Below, in pieces: positions 9,039 through 18,136 of a stretch of 64,000 bases of DNA. A model generated the notes under the pieces. That model was not told the DNA's origin, ran no database searches, and was given only the letters and a program-made list of their open reading frames with translations. The stretch is from an uncultured Microbacterium sp. (GTDB lineage: Bacteria > Actinomycetota > Actinomycetes > Actinomycetales > Microbacteriaceae): NCBI RefSeq assembly GCF_937927635.1, contig NZ_CALBRW010000016.1:317881-381880 (forward strand). The letters run 5' to 3'. The number at the start of each line of letters is the position of its first letter. Position 1 is the first letter of the stretch. The translations under genes and the position numbers were made by a program.

Positions 9039-9581
9039 CTACTGCCGTTCTGCTTGTTGCTATGCCGACGCAGGATGCACCGACTGTGGCTAACGCTATC
9101 CCAGCCGACGCGCCCGGCAACAGTGGTCAGCAGAAGGTGACCGAAATGTTGCACGACGAGAACACCGGAGGACACGTCGGAACGGCGGCGGGAACGCTCC
9201 CAGGAGGCATAGGTTGGCCCTCACCGCGGGGGGAGCGATGAGGGCCGAAGACGACCGGAGGGTGCGTCAGACTTCAGCATACACAACTTCGAGCAGCTTT
9301 GTCCCCCATTTGGGGGACAAAACTTCAGAGATCCCGCGCGGGGCACGCAGACAGACGGACGCCGCCGGCCGTGCCCCCGTGGAGCGGCGCCAGCGGCATC
9401 CCGAACTGTTCGGACACGCACGCAGCGCCGGAGTGGCCCTGATCCCGCTGAGGGGAGGCGAGATGGCCGACGCCGCCGACCTCAGCCGATAACCAGCCGA
9501 TAACCACTTCATCTCGCACTTCCAACGAAAACGACCCCCGACCTTGGGAGCTGAATCCCAAGTCAGAGGCCATTTTCCATC
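9039..9581. other. intergenic region between csp and the mobile element
   Basis: I see no credible gene in these 543 bp. It holds two hairpins: 9216-9246 (8-bp arms GGCCCTCA/TGAGGGCC) and 9298-9321 (11-bp perfect arms TTTGTCCCCCA/TGGGGGACAAA). It also holds a short direct repeat, CAGCCGATAAC, twice near 9483-9505. From 9535 there is a hairpin (GACCTTGGGA/TCCCAAGTC) that resembles the one at the other end of the mobile element. Upstream of csp the region presumably contains its promoter, which I cannot place confidently. Confidence 0.6.
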
Positions 9582-9604
9582 TGTGCGCGAGGGGGGACTT
9601 GAAC
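9582..9604. repeat. attL, left attachment site
   Basis: A 23-bp sequence (starting TGTGCGCGAGGGGGG) is identical to positions 21591-21613, which form the 3' end of tRNA-Leu and two flanking bases. It is the only tRNA fragment at this end; the sequence diverges immediately after GAAC. Confidence 0.88.
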
Positions 9605-9721
9605 TGACCTCGACCCCCTCGCGCCGCGAATCTGGGCCGAGCGTTCTGCCGCATAAAATCAACGATCTACGACATGTGACCTGTGGATAACTCCGCCGCG
9701 ATACCTTGACCTACAGGTTGC

Positions 9722-9743
9722 TTAGCACTTTCGTTAGCACTTT
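9722..9743. repeat. paired arm-type repeats at the left end
   Basis: TTAGCACTTT occurs twice, 12 bp apart (9722-9731 and 9734-9743). The same pair with the same spacing occurs at the right end (TAGCACTT at 21511 and 21523). Such pairs at both ends of an integrase element are likely arm-type binding sites for the recombinase. A DnaA-box-like TGTGGATAA lies nearby at 9682-9690. Confidence 0.55.
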
Positions 9744-9824
9744 TTGCAACGCTCTTTACTGTAGGGGCCGATAGCGTCGCCGCCCATCGCAGCGCCGATA
9801 CCCATAGGTGATAAGGGTCTGTCC

Positions 9825-10205
9825 TTAGTTCACGATCGGTAGCCCGGTCGCCTGAGCTGCTTGTTCGAGGGATCCGAGGTTGGTGAGGTTCGTGAACCCG
9901 GCCTGTTCCATGAGCGCGATCGCCTGGCCGGATCGGTTGCCTGAGCGGCAGTAGACGAGGTATTCGGCGTCTGAGTCGAGGCTCGGGATCGCGGCGGCGA
10001 GGTCGCCGCCGTTGAAGTCGAGCAGCTTGGCTCCATCGAGGTGCCCTGCTGAGTGCTCCGCGGCGGTGCGGACGTCGAGCAGGATCGTGGCATCACCGAC
10101 TTCGACCGGGTTCGCACCGCCAGCCGAGTTCGGCGCGGATGAGCAGGCTGCCAAGCCGAGCAGGAGCGCGACAGCGGAGAGGGAGATAGTGATTGAACGG
10201 AGCAT
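9825..10205 (-). CDS. rhodanese-domain lipoprotein
   Basis: A 126-residue protein with a lipoprotein signal (hydrophobic residues 9-18, then lipobox LAAC, lipidated Cys at 21) followed by a single rhodanese domain. The active-site loop is CRSGNRSG, with DVRTAAEHSAGHL before it. It should be anchored on the outer face of the membrane and transfer sulfane sulfur there. It is the last gene of the seven-gene minus-strand operon, 14 bp after the DUF4395 gene. Confidence 0.87.
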   Translation of the reverse strand: MLRSITISLSAVALLLGLAACSSAPNSAGGANPVEVGDATILLDVRTAAEHSAGHLDGAKLLDFNGGDLAAAIPSLDSDAEYLVYCRSGNRSGQAIALMEQAGFTNLTNLGSLEQAAQATGLPIVN

Positions 10206-10219
10206 GGCGGGTGGCCCTT

Positions 10220-10840
10220 TCAGCTTGATTTTGGTCTGGTGGTGACGGATGGTTCAGGGGTCGGGTGTCCGACTGGCGCAGACCAGGGCGCAGCAAAGTG
10301 GGTGCTGGAACCCGTATCGCAAGTGTCGCCCGGACAGTACTTGGGCGGTTGCTTGCTGAAACGGCTCTGTAGGGCGCAGCCGACGCAGATGCCGAACGCG
10401 GTCTCGAGGAAGAGCAGAGTGAGACAGGAGCCGCAGAGCGCGAGGGGGATCCAGAGCGGTGCCGCGAACAGGCCCATGCTCGCGCAGGCGACGAGGGCGA
10501 GGCCGAAGCCCAGCCACCATGCGAGCTCCTTCTGCGGTGCGCCGACCCATTCCGGGCGCTGCCCTTTCACCGCAAGGCGGCCGAGCATCAGCGTGGGCGA
10601 CCAGCGGTCACCTGCGGTCACACGCAAAAGCATGTCGATCATGAAGAACATGCCGAAGGGCTGCAGCGGCTGTGCCGAGCCGGTGAAGAACGCCGTCGCG
10701 AATGCGGCCCCGCCCAGCAGGAACATGATTCCCGCGGCCGCGCGCACAGCCCGCTCGTCGATGACGGGGATCGCGTGCCCGGGGACGACTCGGCCGATGC
10801 GCGAGGCTCGGGTTTCGGCGCTTGAGGCGTCAGCGATCAT
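10220..10840 (-). CDS. DUF4395-family membrane protein
   Basis: A 206-residue protein with four or so hydrophobic segments between residues 30 and 150 and the pattern PVIDERAVRAAAG near the start, as in DUF4395 proteins. The C-terminal part is cysteine-rich (GICVGCALQ, then CPGDTCD). DUF4395 proteins often accompany thioredoxin and rhodanese genes, and the same is true here. A role in membrane thiol or persulfide handling is an inference from context. Confidence 0.75.
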   Translation of the reverse strand: MIADASSAETRASRIGRVVPGHAIPVIDERAVRAAAGIMFLLGGAAFATAFFTGSAQPLQPFGMFFMIDMLLRVTAGDRWSPTLMLGRLAVKGQRPEWVGAPQKELAWWLGFGLALVACASMGLFAAPLWIPLALCGSCLTLLFLETAFGICVGCALQSRFSKQPPKYCPGDTCDTGSSTHFAAPWSAPVGHPTPEPSVTTRPKSS

Positions 10841-10857
10841 TGGAGGCGTCTTCCGTT

Positions 10858-11649
10858 TCAGGCTGAGGTGAACAACGACAGGAACGCAGGGGCTTCTTGG
10901 ACGAGCACGAAGGCTCCCATTACGAGCACGAACACGCCGAACCCTTTACGGAGCGCGCGTCCGGGGATGCGCCCGGCCAGGGCGACGCCCGCGAACGACC
11001 CCGCGACGGCGGTCGCCGTGAAAGCGAGCACGATCGGCCAGTGCAGCTGCACCGAGAACAGGTAGCCGCCGAGTCCCGCGAACGACTTCATCGCGATCAC
11101 GAGCAACGAGGTGCCCACCGCGATCGCCATGGGCAGGCCGCCGAGCAGGTTGAGTGCGGGGACGATGAGGAAGCCACCACCCGCACCGACGAGGCCCGTG
11201 GCGATGCCGACGAGCAGCCCGTCGATGAGGATGCGCAGGATCGGCCTCGGGTGATCCGCAGCGCGCGCCGCGCCGCCGCGATCCTTGCGACCGCGGATCA
11301 TGGCGGTCGCGGTGACGATCATCATGATGGCGAACAGGATCATAAGCGCCACCCCGGGGATGAACCCGCCGAGCAGGCCGCCCGCGAACGCGCCGGCCAT
11401 GCCCGCGATACCGAACAGGGCCCCGGTCTTCCAGCGCACACGTCCCGATCTGGCGTGGCCGATCATGCCGACCGCGCTGGTCGCGCCGACGATGAAGAGA
11501 GACGCGGCGATCGCCTCGCGCGGTTCCATCCCCAGCACATATGCGAGGATCGGGACGGTGAGGATCGATCCGCCGCCGCCCAGGAGCCCGAGGGACACGC
11601 CGACCAGCGCCGCCAGAGCGAGCGCGATGACGATCAGATGGGGTTCCAC
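10858..11649 (-). CDS. TauE/SafE-family sulfite or sulfur-anion exporter
   Basis: A 263-residue protein with two half-repeats typical of TauE/SafE: the first begins with GVSLGLLGGGGSILTVPIL, the second has GLVGAGGGFLIVPALNLLGG near residues 150-170. Seven to eight membrane segments are predicted. In sulfur operons this family exports sulfite, thiosulfate or related anions. Start is GTG at 11649 with AGGAG five bases upstream. It sits directly downstream of the persulfide dioxygenase gene, which fits export of the sulfite that enzyme makes. Confidence 0.88.
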   Translation of the reverse strand: MEPHLIVIALALAALVGVSLGLLGGGGSILTVPILAYVLGMEPREAIAASLFIVGATSAVGMIGHARSGRVRWKTGALFGIAGMAGAFAGGLLGGFIPGVALMILFAIMMIVTATAMIRGRKDRGGAARAADHPRPILRILIDGLLVGIATGLVGAGGGFLIVPALNLLGGLPMAIAVGTSLLVIAMKSFAGLGGYLFSVQLHWPIVLAFTATAVAGSFAGVALAGRIPGRALRKGFGVFVLVMGAFVLVQEAPAFLSLFTSA

Positions 11650-11670
11650 TCGGACTCCTGAGTGCGCCGG

Positions 11671-13089
<1,419 letters not shown>

Positions 13090-13126
13090 GATCAGTTCTT
13101 TCTCGAGTGATGTAGTGATTCAGGAG

Positions 13127-13243
13127 TCAGTTGCAGGTGCAGCGGTCGGCCTCGGGTACGCCGTAGAGGGCATCCTCGATGTGCTCGCCGCAGCCGGTCC
13201 AGGTGGGCCTGCCGCAGGCAGAGCAGGTGATTCGTGCGCACAT
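13127..13243 (-). CDS. 38-residue Cys-rich protein
   Basis: ATG at 13243 is preceded by AGAAGGA at a good distance. The protein has the pattern CARITCSACGRPTWTGCGEH and ends in DRCTCN. The arrangement C-x2-C-x7-C-x2-H suggests a small zinc-binding or redox-active knuckle. A second, 61-residue protein of the same kind is encoded two genes upstream. It lies between thioredoxin and the dioxygenase genes in the same operon. No function is known to me; a persulfide or zinc role is an inference from place and cysteines. Confidence 0.75.
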   Translation of the reverse strand: MCARITCSACGRPTWTGCGEHIEDALYGVPEADRCTCN

Positions 13244-13296
13244 AATGAGGGTCCTTCTGACGATGTGCTGGATGGATGAGTGGATCTCAGCCGGTT

Positions 13297-13671
13297 TCAG
13301 GAGGCGGGCTGCGTGCCGCGCTCGGCGATCTGCCGACGCACGTCGTCCATATCGAGGTCACGGGCGCCCTGGATGAGCTGGTCGAGCTGCGCAGGAGGGA
13401 GAACCCCAGGCTGGGCGTAGACCGGGATCCCGTCGCGGAACACCATGAGAGTCGGGATCGAGCTGATGCGGAAGCTCGCTGCGAGCTGCTGCTCGGCCTC
13501 GGTGTCAACCTTGCCGAACACAATGTCTGGATGCTGCTCGGAGGCGCGCTCGAAGGTGGGGGCAAATGCCCGGCACGGCCCGCACCACGCCGCCCAGAAA
13601 TCGACGAACACGATGCCATCACCGTTCACGGCACCCTCGAAGGTGTCCAGCGTCAGATTCCTCGTAGCCAT
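13297..13671 (-). CDS. thioredoxin
   Basis: A 124-residue thioredoxin with the active site WCGPC at residues 29-33, the cis-proline segment SSIPTLMVF near 75, and the usual fold length plus a short C-terminal tail. ATG at 13671 is preceded by AGAAGGA. A longer frame upstream is out of context and overlaps the preceding gene, so it is rejected. In this operon it would reduce protein and low-molecular-weight persulfides, releasing sulfide or regenerating thiols. Confidence 0.93.
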   Translation of the reverse strand: MATRNLTLDTFEGAVNGDGIVFVDFWAAWCGPCRAFAPTFERASEQHPDIVFGKVDTEAEQQLAASFRISSIPTLMVFRDGIPVYAQPGVLPPAQLDQLIQGARDLDMDDVRRQIAERGTQPAS

Positions 13672-13697
13672 TGCCTGTTCCGTTCCTTCTCTGCGGT

Positions 13698-13883
13698 TTA
13701 GCGGCCGAACAGGCGGGAGAAGAACCCGCCCCGGTTTGCCTTCGCGGCATCGATTTGCGCCTGAGTGTGCTTGCCGTTGCACCAGTCCGATGCGGGCACG
13801 CCCGCCTTCACCATCGCGACATGCTGCCCACATCCCGCCCAGGTCGTCTTCCTGCATGTACGACAGGTCACCGCTCGACACAT
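13698..13883 (-). CDS. 61-residue Cys-rich protein, first gene of the sulfur operon
   Basis: ATG at 13883 has AAGGAG six bases upstream; an in-frame GTG at 13886 is less well placed. The protein opens CRAVTCRTCRKTTWAGCGQH, the same pattern as the 38-residue protein downstream, followed by a segment ending in GKHTQ and a basic tail GGFFSRLFGR. Paired CxxC and GCGxH suggest zinc or iron binding. It is the operon gene nearest to the operators. Function unknown. Confidence 0.78.
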   Translation of the reverse strand: MCRAVTCRTCRKTTWAGCGQHVAMVKAGVPASDWCNGKHTQAQIDAAKANRGGFFSRLFGR

Positions 13884-13903
13884 CACGCTCTCCTTGGTTC
13901 TAT

Positions 13904-13919
13904 ATACCCCAGGGGGTAT
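13904..13919. promoter_or_regulatory. CsoR/CstR-type operator 1
   Basis: ATACCCCAGGGGGTAT is a near-perfect palindrome with the C-tract/G-tract form recognised by CsoR-family repressors. It overlaps a TATATA element (13901-13906) that would be the -10 box of the minus-strand operon. Confidence 0.75.
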
Positions 13920-13938
13920 CCTGCGGAATAGGATAACT

Positions 13939-13954
13939 ATACCCAGGGGGGTAT
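13939..13954. promoter_or_regulatory. CsoR/CstR-type operator 2
   Basis: ATACCCAGGGGGGTAT, centred 35 bp from operator 1, overlaps a TATTAT element (13952-13957) that would be the -10 box of the repressor gene. Together the two sites explain coordinated repression of both divergent transcripts. Confidence 0.72.
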
Positions 13955-14003
13955 TATGTTTGTCAAGTCAGGTCGTTTCAACACAGTGAAGGAGGCAGAG
14001 GTC

Positions 14004-14300
14004 ATGGGGCATGAGACAACAGCAGACCCTATTCCTGCTCAGCATGATGCGGAGGCGAAGCGCAAGGTGGTGAACCGCTTGCGTCGTGCACACGGGCAGC
14101 TCGCCGCGGTCATCGCCGCGGTGGAGCAGGACGCGCACTGCCGCGATGTCGTGCAGCAGCTCTCCGCCGTCTCCAAGGCGCTCGACCGGGCGGGGTTCCT
14201 TGTGATCTCCAGCGCATTGAAAGAATGCTTGAACCACCCAGGCAAGGAGGGCGCCCCCGATCAAGACGAACTCGAGAAACTCTTTCTCACGCTCGCCTAG
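14004..14300 (+). CDS. cstR: CsoR-family repressor, CstR-like persulfide sensor
   Basis: A 98-residue protein of the CsoR/RcnR family (RLRRAHGQLAAV, then QQLSAVSKALDRAG). The two conserved cysteines are Cys46 and Cys75. The residue that is His in copper-sensing CsoR, four before the second Cys, is Ala71. Copper binding by the usual Cys-His-Cys site is therefore unlikely, and the two-Cys pattern is that of CstR, which responds to persulfides by forming a polysulfide link. ATG at 14004 has AAGGAGG eight bases upstream; an in-frame ATG at 13956 overlaps the promoter and is rejected. Confidence 0.85.
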   Translation: MGHETTADPIPAQHDAEAKRKVVNRLRRAHGQLAAVIAAVEQDAHCRDVVQQLSAVSKALDRAGFLVISSALKECLNHPGKEGAPDQDELEKLFLTLA

Positions 14301-14635
14301 CCGTCGGCCTCAACCTAACCCGCGGGGATTTCCATCACATCCCCACTCGCGAAGGCTCGTTAGCGTGACGGTGTCAACGGAGGGCAATTTCACTCTGATC
14401 GATCGTGCGCTCACAAGATACTGCGCGACCATCCAGAAGGGGTCGTGGTCAACATCGATGCCACAGCTTGATCTTCCCGTTTTCACATGCACCCCTGTGG
14501 CATGCCCACCACAACCCGCACCTAGCCCACTACACGCGCCGACAGCATTGATCTTCCCCTTGTTCTTCTGAATGAACGTATGCTACCGTGATAGATACGT
14601 CAGTTTCTGTAGTAGAAACGTCAGGTGGTGATCCC
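14301..14635. other. non-coding region before the relaxase; candidate oriT
   Basis: No gene is seen. Contents: a hairpin near 14322-14351 (arms GGGGAT/ATCCCC) that may end the cstR transcript; TTGATCTTCCC twice (about 14469 and 14548); and just before the relaxase ATACGTCAG...AAACGTCAG with an inverted repeat GTTTCT-5 nt-AGAAAC at 14603-14619. MobF elements usually carry their nic site next to the relaxase gene, so this is the best place for oriT. I cannot identify the nic site itself. Confidence 0.45.
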
Positions 14636-17600
14636 ATGCATGGCGGCGTGATCCTGTTCCGGGGAACCGGAGCCGACGCGCGCCGTTATGTCGAGGCCGA
14701 TCGCTCCCGTGCCGATGACTATTATCTCGGCGCGGATGCGTCTGTGGCGGCGTTCACCGCGCTCGACAGCGACGGCAACACGACCGCGGCGTTGGGGCTC
14801 GGCCCGGAGGCTTACTCCGGTTGGGTGGATTGGGTGAACCCGCTCACGGGTGAGTCGATGGGCAGGCCCCGTCTGCCGGGCGAGGGGCGGCGGGGGTCGC
14901 CCAGGTTTGCGGAGATGGTGGTGAACGCCCCGAAGTCGCTCTCGATCGCCGCAGCGCTCCACCCGGAGGTCTCCGAAGCTCTCGACCGGGCGCAGCAGGA
15001 CGCGGTGGCGGAGATTCAGCGGTGGCTCGCCCAGCACTCCGCGACCCGCGTCGGGCCGCGCGGCAAGCAGGAGGTCGTGCCCGTCCAGCAGTTGCAGACG
15101 GTCGCGGTGTCGCACCGCACGTCGCGGGCGGGTGATCCGCACCGGCATATCCACTTTCAGATCGGCACCCGCGTGTGGGCGGCCGGGAAGTGGCGAGCTT
15201 TGGATACGGCGGCGTTGTTCCGGCAGCAGGGCGCGATCCGCGCTCTCGGCACCGCCGTGATCGCCGCGCATCCGGGGCTGGCGGAGGTGCTGGATCGGCA
15301 CGGCCTGACCCTTGATCGGGTATCGGGTGAGGTGGTCGAGCTCGAGCGGTTCAACGGCGTGATGAGCAAGCGCGGCGAGCAAGTCCGCAAGCATCTTGAA
15401 CGGCTTGAAGCGGAGTGGGAGGCGGCGCATTCGGGCGAGACTGTGGGGCCGGTCGTCTCGGCCCGGCTCGCGGCGAAAGCGTGGGCGTATGAGCGGCCTG
15501 CGAAGAAGCCCACCACCCTCCGCGAAGAACACGCTTGGGCGACGGAGCTGCGAGACGCCGGCTACGACCCGGAGACGTTGCGCCGGCCCGTGCGTCGTGC
15601 GCCGGTGTCGCTGGATGACCTCTCCGTGCAGACCGTGGCGAACCGGGCACTGGATCGGTGCGCCGCCAGTAGTTCGGCGTGGACGCGGCACACGGTGCAG
15701 GAGCACGCGACCCGGATCATGACGGAGTACGGCGTGCAAGCTGCACCCGACGAGATACGCGAGTTCGTGCGCATTGCAACGGCGTTGGCGATGGAGGATT
15801 GCTTCTCGATCCTCCCGCCCGGCGCACCGACACCGGAGCATGTGGCGCACCTCACAAGCCTGCGCGTCGTGCAGGCCGAGACAGAACTGCGCGATCTCCT
15901 GACCGCACGAGTGCCGAAGCGGGAACCGAAGCACCCCGACGGGCACGACGCGGCAAGGGCGCGGGGCCTGGATGCGGGGCAGGAGCGCGCCGCCGCTGCC
16001 GTTGCATCGACTGATCCGCTCGTGGTCGTGGAGGGTGCCGCGGGCGCGGGCAAGACCACGATGCTCAGTGTCGCAATCGAGGTCGCGGCGCAGCACGGGA
16101 GGGCGTCGCGGGTGGTTGCGCCGACGTTGCGCGCCGCGCAGGTCGCACACGACGAACTCGGGGTGCCCGCGACCAGTGTTGCGGCGCTCGTGCACGCCCA
16201 CGGGTGGCGCTGGAACGTCGATGGCGTATGGACGCGCCTCGCACCCGGCGACACCGACCCCGAGACCGGGCGCACCTATCGCGGCCCGTCCGAGGATGCG
16301 CGGCTGGTGCGGGGGGAGCGGGTGATCGTTGACGAGGCCGGGATGCTCGACCAGGACACCGCAATCGCCCTCCTGACCGTCACCGCCGAGGCGGGCGCGA
16401 CGGTCGCACTGATCGGGGATCGCGCGCAGCTCGCCGCAGTCGGTCGTGGCGGTGTGCTCGATATGGCCGCGCACATTCGGGGGCGCGCGTTCGATATGGC
16501 CGAGGTGCACCGCTTCACCGCCCCCGCCTACGCTGAGGTCACGCTACGGATGCGCGACGGCAAACAGCCCGGCGAAGTGTTCGACCAGCTCACAAGCCTC
16601 GGGCTGATCCGTCTGCACGAGAGCGGCGACGAGGCGGGCGAGCATATCGCCCAGGAGCGGCAGGACGGCGAAGCGATCACTGTCAGCACGAACGACGAGG
16701 CCCGCACTATCAATGCCCGGATCCGCGAGGAACGAGTCTCGCACGGTGTCGTCGACGACTCGACGACCGTGTACGGCAGCGACGGCCTGCCTATCGGGGC
16801 CGGGGATGTGATTCAGACGCGGAAGAACAACGCCAGCATTGGGGTGGCGAATCGGCAGCGATGGGTCGTGCAGCACGTCGAGGACGATGGCGCGCTCTCC
16901 GTGCGCGAGGCCGGGAGCGGGCGGAAGCGGCAGCGCACCCTGCGCCTCCCTGCCGACTATGTGGCCGAGCACGCGCACCTGTCGTATGCGGCGACCGCCT
17001 ACGGGGTGCAGGGCGCGACCGTCGCCGGGTCGCACACGATCCTCACCGATGCCACCAGTGCCGCGGACGTGTACGTCGGCATGACCCGCGGGCGAGAGTC
17101 GAACATGCTGCACGTCGTCGCCGAGAGCCAGGCTGACGCCAGGGCGCAGTTCATCGAGGTGATGGATCGCGACCGTGCCGACCGCGGACTTGCCGACGCG
17201 ACCCGCCGCGCCGTCGAGGACGTGGCCGGGTTGGTCGAGAACGGCCCCGTGCGGTTCGTGAACGATGAGATTGCGGCGCTCGACAAGCGTGCGGAGACGG
17301 CTGAGGCGCAGGCGGCACGCTGGCAACAGGTCAGCGCCGCTCTTGCCGACCTCAGCGACCGTGAGACCGAGGTACGGGAGAGGGCGCGAGCGGCCGAGCA
17401 GTCCGCACGGCAGCGCGCCGAGCAAGTGCGCGCCGAGGTCACCGCGCCGATCGTCTCCGCGGCGAAAGGGGCACTCGCCGACTGGGAGCAGGCCGACGCC
17501 GCTGAACAGGAAGCCAGCGAGCAGGTGCGGGTGGCGGCGTGGTTCGGGAAGCGCCGCGCCCGCGACGAACACGCGAACGCCCAGACGCGAACCGCCGAGG

Positions 17601-18088
17601 CACGCCAGCAGGTGACCGGCGAGTGGGGTGAACCGCCGAGATGGAACGAACGCGCCGATGCGTGGGTGGAGCGAGTCACCCGGCCCCGAATCGACAGCGA
17701 CCCGCGCGTGATCGACGCCGAGCAGGAGCACCGGGCGGCACGCGACGCGCTGCTGCACCGGCCAGAGCGCGCACACACGGAACGACTGGCAGCATACGCG
17801 CGAGTGTTCGGCGCGGAGACCGTGATCCGCAATCAGCAGGCGTACCTCACCGCCAGCCCCGCGCAGCAAGCCGCACCAGCAGCGAAGACCGCGAAACAGG
17901 CGCGGGAGGAAGCCGCCCTGCTGCGCGCGCTCTCCCCGGCCGAGGCCGCAGAGAGGATCGAGCAGACCCGCGCAGCACAGGCCGCGTGGGAAGCTCGGCG
18001 TGCCGAGCGGGAGCGCGCCATGTCGCACGGCCATGAGGAGCGGCACCGGAGCGCGCCCCGGCACGACGGCCCGGCACGCGGCCTGTGA
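14636..18088 (+). CDS. MobF-family conjugative relaxase-helicase (TrwC/TraA-like)
   Basis: An 1150-residue protein in the usual order. The N-terminal relaxase domain has a candidate catalytic tyrosine pair (DDYYLG) and the metal-binding three-His motif DPHRHIHF at residues 167-174. It is followed by a RecD/TraI-type helicase with Walker A GAAGAGKT at 467-474, Walker B VIVDEAG near 563 and AYGVQGATV near 790. The C-terminus is a coiled-coil, Ala/Arg/Glu-rich tail. It nicks and unwinds DNA for conjugation. ATG at 14636 with AGGTGG upstream is preferred to an in-frame GTG at 14588, which lies across the repeats. No coupling protein is nearby. Confidence 0.9.
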   Translation: MHGGVILFRGTGADARRYVEADRSRADDYYLGADASVAAFTALDSDGNTTAALGLGPEAYSGWVDWVNPLTGESMGRPRLPGEGRRGSPRFAEMVVNAPKSLSIAAALHPEVSEALDRAQQDAVAEIQRWLAQHSATRVGPRGKQEVVPVQQLQTVAVSHRTSRAGDPHRHIHFQIGTRVWAAGKWRALDTAALFRQQGAIRALGTAVIAAHPGLAEVLDRHGLTLDRVSGEVVELERFNGVMSKRGEQVRKHLERLEAEWEAAHSGETVGPVVSARLAAKAWAYERPAKKPTTLREEHAWATELRDAGYDPETLRRPVRRAPVSLDDLSVQTVANRALDRCAASSSAWTRHTVQEHATRIMTEYGVQAAPDEIREFVRIATALAMEDCFSILPPGAPTPEHVAHLTSLRVVQAETELRDLLTARVPKREPKHPDGHDAARARGLDAGQERAAAAVASTDPLVVVEGAAGAGKTTMLSVAIEVAAQHGRASRVVAPTLRAAQVAHDELGVPATSVAALVHAHGWRWNVDGVWTRLAPGDTDPETGRTYRGPSEDARLVRGERVIVDEAGMLDQDTAIALLTVTAEAGATVALIGDRAQLAAVGRGGVLDMAAHIRGRAFDMAEVHRFTAPAYAEVTLRMRDGKQPGEVFDQLTSLGLIRLHESGDEAGEHIAQERQDGEAITVSTNDEARTINARIREERVSHGVVDDSTTVYGSDGLPIGAGDVIQTRKNNASIGVANRQRWVVQHVEDDGALSVREAGSGRKRQRTLRLPADYVAEHAHLSYAATAYGVQGATVAGSHTILTDATSAADVYVGMTRGRESNMLHVVAESQADARAQFIEVMDRDRADRGLADATRRAVEDVAGLVENGPVRFVNDEIAALDKRAETAEAQAARWQQVSAALADLSDRETEVRERARAAEQSARQRAEQVRAEVTAPIVSAAKGALADWEQADAAEQEASEQVRVAAWFGKRRARDEHANAQTRTAEARQQVTGEWGEPPRWNERADAWVERVTRPRIDSDPRVIDAEQEHRAARDALLHRPERAHTERLAAYARVFGAETVIRNQQAYLTASPAQQAAPAAKTAKQAREEAALLRALSPAEAAERIEQTRAAQAAWEARRAERERAMSHGHEERHRSAPRHDGPARGL

Positions 18089-18136
18089 CACTGCACGGGT
18101 GGGGCTGCCGCGGGCGCATCGCGCCCTTGCCCTCGG

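Noticed and set aside
9682..9690. DnaA-box-like TGTGGATAA near the left end of the mobile element
   Set aside because: A single nine-base match in AT-poor DNA without further boxes; insufficient to claim a replication function.
13672..13881. Longer form of the thioredoxin with about 70 extra residues
   Set aside because: The extension overlaps the small Cys-rich gene in another frame and has no conserved sequence; the ATG at 13671 has a good ribosome binding site.
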